DNA of 64,000 bases, taken from positions 3,100,001 through 3,164,000 of the forward strand of contig NZ_CP074406.1 of the NCBI RefSeq assembly GCF_018388425.1, read 5' to 3'. Numbering within the stretch: the first letter of the stretch is position 1; the number at the start of each line of letters is the position of its first letter. The DNA is from Nocardioides faecalis. GTDB lineage: Bacteria; Actinomycetota; Actinomycetes; Propionibacteriales; Nocardioidaceae. The translations under genes and the position numbers were made by a program. Shown piece after piece: positions 57,912 through 64,000 of this stretch. Under the pieces are notes generated by a model. It did no database searches, was not told the DNA's origin, and saw only the letters and a list, made by a program, of their open reading frames with translations.

Positions 57912-58124
57912 GATGCGTCAACTCTCTGTGGTCAGTTCGTGGACCCGTCCGACGGACGTCGACCGGGCTTGCCACACCGGCCGGGGCCGGCGGCGGCGAC
58001 GTGGTCTGACGAACTCAGCCCGGCCCACCCTCGCTCGCCTCACGACGATCGAGCAGCGATCCGGGACTGCCCCGCACACGTCGTACGACGTGGGGTTGCG
58101 GAGCGGCAGCACACGCGACTGACC

Positions 58125-58154
58125 AGACTACGGAGCACGCTCCTCGCCGGTCAA
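58125..58154 (-). promoter_or_regulatory. promoter of rplM-rpsI
   Basis: TTGACC (58154-58149) and TAGTCT (58130-58125) on the minus strand with an 18-base spacer. It would give a leader of about 205 bases before rplM, where ribosomal operons often carry control structure. Apart from a GTCGTACGAC palindrome at 58080-58089, nothing else was recognised in the 57912-58263 gap. Confidence 0.55.
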
Positions 58155-58263
58155 AACGGCGGGGCTCTCGCACCCTAGTCCTGCGTGCGCGGGCGCCCGG
58201 CGATGAGCCACGGATCGGGACACCGGCTTCCGAGGGTGCGGGGTGGGCGACTAGGTTGGCGGC

Positions 58264-59553
<1,290 letters not shown>

Positions 59554-59567
59554 CCCTGGGTCAGGCA

Positions 59568-60224
59568 GTGGGCTCCGACGCCCACCCGACGTCACACCGC
59601 ACGACCCCGGCCACCTCGGTGACCGGGGTCGTGTGGGACCTGGGCAACGTGCTGATCGAGTGGGAGCCGGTGCGTGCGATCGCCGCCGGCGTCGGCGAGG
59701 AGCAGGCACGCCGCTTCCTCGCCGAGTTCGACTTCGCCGCCTGGAACCACTCCTGCGACGCCGGCCGTACCTGGCCCGAGGCACTGGCCGAGCTGGACGC
59801 CACCCACCCGGAGTTCTCCGCGCACGGGCGGGCCTACCACGAGCACTTCGCCGCGTCCCTGACCGGCGAGGTCCCCGGCACCGTCGACATCGTCCGCGAG
59901 CTGCACGCCGCCGGCGTCCCGCAGTGCGGGCTGACCAACTGGTCCGACGAGCTCTACCACGCGAACGCGCCGCAGCGCTTCGCCTTCCTCGCCCTGCTCG
60001 AGGTCGTCGTGGTCTCGGGCACCGAGGGCATCGCCAAGCCGGACCCGCGGATCTACGCGCTCGCCGCCCGGCGCTGCGGCATCCCGTCCGCCGAGCTCGT
60101 CTTCGTCGACGACAAGGCGGAGAACGTGGCCGCCGCGCAGGCGTGCGGCATGCACGGCCTGGTCTTCCACGACGCCGCCACCCTGCGCGCCGACCTCGCC
60201 CGGCTGGGCCTGCCGCTGCACTAG
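59568..60224 (+). CDS. HAD-family hydrolase (subfamily IA)
   Basis: 218 residues from the GTG at 59568; a GTG at 59619 is possible and would give 201. HAD motifs: VVWDLGNVLI (motif I, the second Asp replaced by Asn, as in several IA members), TNWSDE (motif II), Lys in EGIAKPDPRIY (III) and FVDDKAENV (IV). Motif I Asp/Asn pattern resembles haloacid dehalogenase-like or epoxide-hydrolase N-terminal phosphatases. Starts 14 bases after gltA, so likely cotranscribed. Substrate unknown. Confidence 0.85.
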   Translation: MGSDAHPTSHRTTPATSVTGVVWDLGNVLIEWEPVRAIAAGVGEEQARRFLAEFDFAAWNHSCDAGRTWPEALAELDATHPEFSAHGRAYHEHFAASLTGEVPGTVDIVRELHAAGVPQCGLTNWSDELYHANAPQRFAFLALLEVVVVSGTEGIAKPDPRIYALAARRCGIPSAELVFVDDKAENVAAAQACGMHGLVFHDAATLRADLARLGLPLH

Positions 60225-60297
60225 CCGCCCTCCCCCGCCGGCCCGGGCAGCCTCGGGCGAGGCGGCAAGGCAGGGCGACGGGAGCCGGCCCGAGACG

Positions 60298-60326
60298 TTG
60301 TGCACCCTTGTGATCTGGGACACACT
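60298..60326 (+). promoter_or_regulatory. leaderless-type promoter of the acyl-CoA synthetase gene
   Basis: TTGTGC (60298-60303), 17-base spacer, CACACT (60321-60326), then six bases to the ATG at 60333. The spacing implies transcription starting at or next to the start codon, and no Shine-Dalgarno is present. Confidence 0.5.
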
Positions 60327-60332
60327 CGGCGC

Positions 60333-62012
60333 ATGAGCGCCGTCCCGAGTGCCGACCCCACCTCGTCCGGACCGCGCGGCCCCTGGCCGCCGGCACGGCC
60401 GCCGGCCCCGACGTACATCGGTGACCGCATCGGCCACTGGGCCGAGGCCACCCCCGACGCGGAGGCGATGACCTACCTGGGTCGCACCTGGACCTGGGCG
60501 CAGTGGTACGACCGCGTCCAGCGCGCTGCCGGCGTGCTGCGCGACCTCGGCGTCGCCCGGGGTGACGTGGTCGCGTTCCTGGACAAGAACCACCCCGCCT
60601 GCGTCGAGGTCACCCTGGCCGTCGGCTCCATCGGTGCGGCGAACGCGATCATCAACTGGCGTTCGGCCGGGGATGAGATCGACTACGCGGTCAACGACTC
60701 CGGCGCCCGGGTCCTCATCGTGGGCGCCGAGCTGATGCCGACCATCGAGGCGATCCGCGACCGCCTGCCCCGGGTGGAGCACATCATCGAGGTGACCCCC
60801 GACGGCGAGGACGACGACTACGAGCGGCGGCTCGCCACCGCCATCCCCGCACCCTACGGCCCGGACGTGGTGCAGGACGACGTCTGCCTGGTCATGTACT
60901 CCTCGGGCACCACCGGCCGCCCCAAGGGCGTCATGCTCACCCACCGCAACCTGGTGCGGCACACCGTCAACGCCCACGACGGGTGGGGCTTCGATCCCGG
61001 CGACAAGTCGATGGTGTCGATGCCGCTGTTCCACGTCGGCGGGTCGTCGTACGTCATGTTCGGCATCCACGACGGCATCCCCACCGTCATGACGCGCGAG
61101 CCCGACGCGGCCTCGCTGGCCGGGGCGATCCTGGCGGGCGCCAACCGGACGTTCCTGGTGCCTGCCGTGCTGGCCCAGGTGCTGGCCGCCGGCGGGGAGG
61201 CGGTGAAGCTGTTCGGTGCGCTGAAGACCTACACGTACGGCGCGGCGCCGATGCCGCCGCCGCTGCTGCGCGCCGCGATGCAGGCCTGGCCCGACACCGA
61301 CTTCATCCAGGTCTACGGCCTGACCGAGGTGTGCGGCGTCGCCACCCACCTGATGCCCGAGGACCACCGCACCGCGGAGGCCGAGGGCCACCCGGAGCGG
61401 CTGCTGTCGGCGGGCAAGCCGATCCCGCAGTGCGAGGTCCGCATCGTCGACCCGGTCTCCGGCACGGACGTGGCGACCGGCGGGCACGGCGAGATCTGGC
61501 TGCGCACCCCGCAGCTGATGAAGGGGTTCCTCAACAAGCCCGAGGCCACCGCCGAGGTGGTCGTCGACGACGGCTGGTTCCGCACCGGGGACATGGGCCA
61601 CCTCGACGCCGACGGCTACGTCTACGTCTCCGACCGGCTCAAGGACATGATCATCACCGGCGGGGAGAACGTGTACTCCCCCGAGGTGGAGCGGGTGCTC
61701 TCCGAGCACCCGAGCGTGCTCGAGGTCGCCGTCATCGGCGTGCCGGACGAGCAGTGGGGCGAGTCGGTCAAGGCGGTCGTGGCGCTGCGGGAGGACGCCG
61801 AGACGACCGAGACGACCGAGACGACCGAGGCGGCCGGGGCAGCCGGGGCGGCCGGGGCGGCCGGGGCGATCGAGGCCGAGCTGATCGACTGGGCCCGGGA
61901 GCGGCTGGCGCACTTCAAGGCGCCGCGCACCGTGGAGATCGTCGACGCCCTGCCGCGCAACCCCACCGGGAAGGTCCTCAAGCGCGAGCTGCGCCGGCCG
62001 TACTGGCCCTGA
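60333..62012 (+). CDS. acyl-CoA synthetase (AMP-forming) with low-complexity insert
   Basis: 559 residues. ANL motifs: YSSGTTGRPKGVML, YGLTEVCG, GDMGHLDADGYVYVSDRLKD and the C-terminal lysine in NPTGKVLKREL. An insert of about 23 residues in the C-terminal lid (three ETT units, then AAG-type units) comes from a tandem repeat and is not part of the fold. The organisation matches actinobacterial long-chain fatty acid or steroid-side-chain ligases; substrate not determined. Starts from an apparent leaderless promoter. Confidence 0.92.
   Translation: MSAVPSADPTSSGPRGPWPPARPPAPTYIGDRIGHWAEATPDAEAMTYLGRTWTWAQWYDRVQRAAGVLRDLGVARGDVVAFLDKNHPACVEVTLAVGSIGAANAIINWRSAGDEIDYAVNDSGARVLIVGAELMPTIEAIRDRLPRVEHIIEVTPDGEDDDYERRLATAIPAPYGPDVVQDDVCLVMYSSGTTGRPKGVMLTHRNLVRHTVNAHDGWGFDPGDKSMVSMPLFHVGGSSYVMFGIHDGIPTVMTREPDAASLAGAILAGANRTFLVPAVLAQVLAAGGEAVKLFGALKTYTYGAAPMPPPLLRAAMQAWPDTDFIQVYGLTEVCGVATHLMPEDHRTAEAEGHPERLLSAGKPIPQCEVRIVDPVSGTDVATGGHGEIWLRTPQLMKGFLNKPEATAEVVVDDGWFRTGDMGHLDADGYVYVSDRLKDMIITGGENVYSPEVERVLSEHPSVLEVAVIGVPDEQWGESVKAVVALREDAETTETTETTEAAGAAGAAGAAGAIEAELIDWARERLAHFKAPRTVEIVDALPRNPTGKVLKRELRRPYWP
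61800..61868. repeat. coding tandem repeats in the acyl-CoA synthetase lid
   Basis: Three perfect GAGACGACC units (61800-61826) followed by four GCCGGGGCG-type units (61833-61868), in frame. They encode a flexible acidic/Ala-Gly loop. Confidence 0.85.
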
Positions 62013-62130
62013 GCGGCGGCCGCCCTCGACCACCCCCTGGGCCGCCCTCCTAGGCCGCGCAGAGAGCACTCAGAGCCAGTCCTCACCGGGCACTCAGCGG
62101 AGTCACAGGTTGGCGGCGCACAGTGTGGAC

Positions 62131-63381
62131 ATGACCCAGTCGATGCCTCCCGTGCCTCCCAGCCAGCCCGGTCGGTCGACGCTCCCCCCGCCGCCGCCGT
62201 ACGCGCCCGGCGGCGCCGGCCCGACCGGCTTCTCCCCCGCCCCCTCCCCCTCCACGCGCCCTCGCCGCGGCACCTTCGCGGCGCTGGTGCTCACCGGTGC
62301 CCTGCTCGTCGGCGGTGGCGCCGGCATCGGCGGTGCCGCGATCTACGACGCGGCCAACGACGACACCACGTCGTCGGCCGGCACCTCCCTGCCCGTCGTC
62401 GACTCCGGCAAGCAGGCCGCGGCCGACGGCAGCGTGGAGTCGGTGGCCGAGACCGTGCTGCCCTCGGTGGTCGCGCTCAGCGTCACCGGCAACGGCGGCT
62501 CCGGCAGCGGCTCCGGCGCGGTGCTGGACTCCGACGGCCTCATCCTGACCAACGACCACGTGCTCACCCTGGGTGGCGAGATCGATGCCAAGGACGCCCA
62601 GGTGGTCGTGTCGTTCAACGACGGCACCAAGAAGCGCGCCGAGGTGGTGGGCACCGACCCGCTCACCGACACCGCCCTGGTGAAGGTCGACGGCGCAGAG
62701 GACCTCAAGCCGATCACCATCGGCAAGTCCAGCAACCTCACCGTCGGTCAGGAGGTGGTCGCGATCGGCTCCCCGTTCGGCCTGGAGTCCACCGTCACCA
62801 GCGGGATCGTCTCCGCCCTGAACCGGCCCGTGCAGGTGGCCCGCGACGCGAACGGGAACACCACCGCCTACCCGGCGATCCAGACTGACGCGGCGATCAA
62901 CCCCGGCAACAGCGGTGGCCCGCTGGTCAACATGGAGGGCCAGCTGGTCGGCATCAACGCCTCGATCCGCTCCGCCTCCAACGGCCAGGGCTCGGCCGGA
63001 TCGATCGGCCTCGGCTTCGCGATCCCGATCGACTCCGTGCTGCCGATCATCGAGCAGATGCGGGCCGGCGAGGCCCCGACCCACGCCCGGCTCGGCATCC
63101 AGGTCTCCAACGCCGCCAGCGACCCGCGCAGCGGTCAGAACTCCTCCGACCCGACGGCCGACGGCGCCCGGATCGAGAGCGCCGAGCAGGGCTCGGCGGC
63201 CACCGACGCCGGCCTGCGCGCCGGTGACGTGATCACCGCCGTCGACGGCATCCGGATCGAGGACGCGGAGTCGCTCATCGCCACCGTCCGCTCCTTCCGG
63301 CCCGGCGACACCGTCAAGGTGACCTACCTGCGCGGCGGCAAGGAGGGCACCACCGAGCTGAAGCTCGGCTCCGACGGCTGA
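62131..63381 (+). CDS. HtrA/PepD-type serine protease with PDZ domain
   Basis: 416 residues from the ATG at 62131. A Pro-rich cytoplasmic tail (1-46), one membrane segment (about 48-71), a trypsin-like domain with the full triad His143 (TNDHVL), Asp180 (DPLTDTALV) and Ser261 (GNSGGPL), then a PDZ domain (about 310-410: IESAEQGSAATDAGLRAGDVI). Envelope quality control, as in mycobacterial PepD. No sensor or sigma gene next to it. A strong hairpin follows about 80 bases later. Confidence 0.93.
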   Translation: MTQSMPPVPPSQPGRSTLPPPPPYAPGGAGPTGFSPAPSPSTRPRRGTFAALVLTGALLVGGGAGIGGAAIYDAANDDTTSSAGTSLPVVDSGKQAAADGSVESVAETVLPSVVALSVTGNGGSGSGSGAVLDSDGLILTNDHVLTLGGEIDAKDAQVVVSFNDGTKKRAEVVGTDPLTDTALVKVDGAEDLKPITIGKSSNLTVGQEVVAIGSPFGLESTVTSGIVSALNRPVQVARDANGNTTAYPAIQTDAAINPGNSGGPLVNMEGQLVGINASIRSASNGQGSAGSIGLGFAIPIDSVLPIIEQMRAGEAPTHARLGIQVSNAASDPRSGQNSSDPTADGARIESAEQGSAATDAGLRAGDVITAVDGIRIEDAESLIATVRSFRPGDTVKVTYLRGGKEGTTELKLGSDG

Positions 63382-63395
63382 GGCTGAGGGCTGGT

Positions 63396-63447
63396 CTCGA
63401 CGGCTGGGCTCGACGGCTGGGCTCGACGGCTGGGCTCGACGGCTGGC
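63396..63447. repeat. 13-base tandem repeat (four copies)
   Basis: CTCGACGGCTGGG at 63396, 63409 and 63422, plus a nearly complete copy from 63435. Intergenic, just after the protease stop; the first copy resembles the last coding bases (CTCCGACGGCTGA), suggesting expansion from the gene's own 3' end. Confidence 0.9.
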
Positions 63448-63463
63448 AGCGCGGGAGACGAAC

Positions 63464-63496
63464 GACGCGGGGCGCCCGGACCGGGCGCCCCGCGTC
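63464..63496. terminator. bidirectional terminator hairpin
   Basis: Perfect 16-base arms GACGCGGGGCGCCCGG/CCGGGCGCCCCGCGTC around one base, between the convergent protease and DUF5302 genes. Confidence 0.8.
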
Positions 63497-63534
63497 GCGT
63501 CGTACGGGGTCGAGGGGCTTGAAGCCGAGCAGCC

Positions 63535-63717
63535 TCAGGAGCCGCCTCCGCCTGCCTTGCGGCGGTGGATCCGCGGGCCGGCGCCGGTGACCTCGGACCC
63601 GTGCGCCTTCTCCTTGCCCGGCACGTCCTCGTGGATGCTGTTCGCGCGGCCGTTCTTGCGATCCAGCGCCTCGCGCATCTTCGCCTTCAGGTCCTCGTTG
63701 GCACCGTGGTCAGCCAT
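63535..63717 (-). CDS. DUF5302-family small protein
   Basis: 60 residues from the ATG at 63717, with AGGAGG five bases upstream. Charged, helical and without signal: NEDLKAKMREALDRKN, then GKEKAHGSEVTGAGPRIHRRKAG. This is the DUF5302 pattern of short actinobacterial proteins of unknown function. Same direction as the ABC-F gene before it (67-base gap). Confidence 0.8.
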   Translation of the reverse strand: MADHGANEDLKAKMREALDRKNGRANSIHEDVPGKEKAHGSEVTGAGPRIHRRKAGGGGS

Positions 63718-63784
63718 GGGGTCCTCCTCGGGTAGTGGGCTTCCACCGTCCCACGTCCGGCCCGCGCGGGCCAACCGTTTCCGC

Positions 63785-64000
63785 TCAGCGCGTGCGCTGC
63801 ACGCGCCCCTCGTCCCACACCGGCTCCGGTGCCTCGTAGACCGTGCCGTCGGAGCCGAAGACGCAGTACCGGTCGAAGCCGCGGGCGAACCAGCGGTCGT
63901 GGGTGACCGCGACGACGGTGCCCTCGAACGCGGCCAAACCCTCCTCCAGCGCCTCGGCGGACTGCACGTCGAGGTTGTCGGTCGGCTCGTCGAGCAGCAG
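63785..64000 (-). CDS. ABC-F type ATP-binding protein, C-terminal end (5' end outside window)
   Basis: The last 71 codons run off the right edge. Visible are Walker B with the ABC-F signature (LLLLDEPTDNLDVQSAEAL), the switch HD in VAVTHDRWFARGF, and the closing strands ending EGRVQRTR. ABC-F proteins act on ribosomes or give antibiotic resistance; subtype cannot be judged from this part. Confidence 0.88.
   Translation of the reverse strand: MLLDEPTDNLDVQSAEALEEGLAAFEGTVVAVTHDRWFARGFDRYCVFGSDGTVYEAPEPVWDEGRVQRTR

Noticed and set aside
57912..58263. Protein-coding gene in the region upstream of rplM
   Set aside because: Open frames here have no ribosome site, no domain, and overlap the rplM promoter and leader.

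Overview
This 64 kb window comes from the chromosome of a high-GC Gram-positive actinobacterium, most likely a member of the Nocardioidaceae (Nocardioides-like). The evidence is the very high GC with GTG and TTG starts, an S-(hydroxymethyl)mycothiol dehydrogenase, a GroES-GroEL1 pair with a His-rich GroEL tail and HrcA/CIRCE control, DUF5709 and DUF5302 proteins, a ChoD-like oxidoreductase and a guaB3 gene. The genus is an inference. I saw no tRNA, rRNA, CRISPR, prophage or transposase gene.

Layout. 0-5 kb: a xylose block (end of a ROK protein, then a convergent xylB-xylA-ROK regulator operon). 5-13 kb: small accessory proteins, an acyl-CoA synthetase, an orphan molybdopterin oxidoreductase, a divergent TetR/membrane-protein pair, an alcohol dehydrogenase and an internally deleted stress-protein remnant. 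13-31 kb: purine genes guaA, guaB3 and guaB, interleaved with gabD2-choD, an aldehyde dehydrogenase, and a phosphotransferase/DUF operon under a KstR-like operator. An approximately 5.9 kb accessory island (ABC exporter plus four secreted or membrane-anchored proteins of unknown function) sits between guaB and guaB3. 31-36 kb: zwf, an ACT-GNAT acetyltransferase and groES-groEL. 36-44 kb: an MMPL transporter, a THUMP-like methyltransferase, the mycothiol formaldehyde-detoxification pair, a lipoprotein, and a two-gene ESX/PPE-like pair with DPI and ADPG repeats. 44-58 kb: a conserved housekeeping run on the minus strand: rplM-rpsI, glmM, glmS, acpS, nnr, alr, an alpha/beta hydrolase, a GNAT-TsaE fusion, tsaB, rimI and tsaD, with coaA and a lipoprotein gene on the plus strand. 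58-64 kb: citrate synthase, a HAD hydrolase, an acyl-CoA synthetase, an HtrA-type protease, a DUF5302 protein and the end of an ABC-F gene.

The order rplM-rpsI-glmM-glmS-nnr-alr-tsaE-tsaB-rimI-tsaD-groES-groEL-guaB-guaB3-choD-guaA matches the gene order I recall for Mycobacterium tuberculosis Rv3443c to Rv3396c. The backbone is therefore ancestral, and the genes interrupting it are the accessory content.

Functional themes: cell-wall precursor supply (glmM, glmS, alr), t6A tRNA modification (tsaB, tsaD, tsaE), GMP synthesis (guaB, guaA), CoA and ACP maturation (coaA, acpS), protein folding, and carbon oxidation. The most interesting non-coding item is a C-rich double hairpin with a U-tract between guaA and choD that looks like a 6C RNA. 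The best candidate for an undescribed system is the exporter/secreted-protein island at 23.8-29.5 kb.
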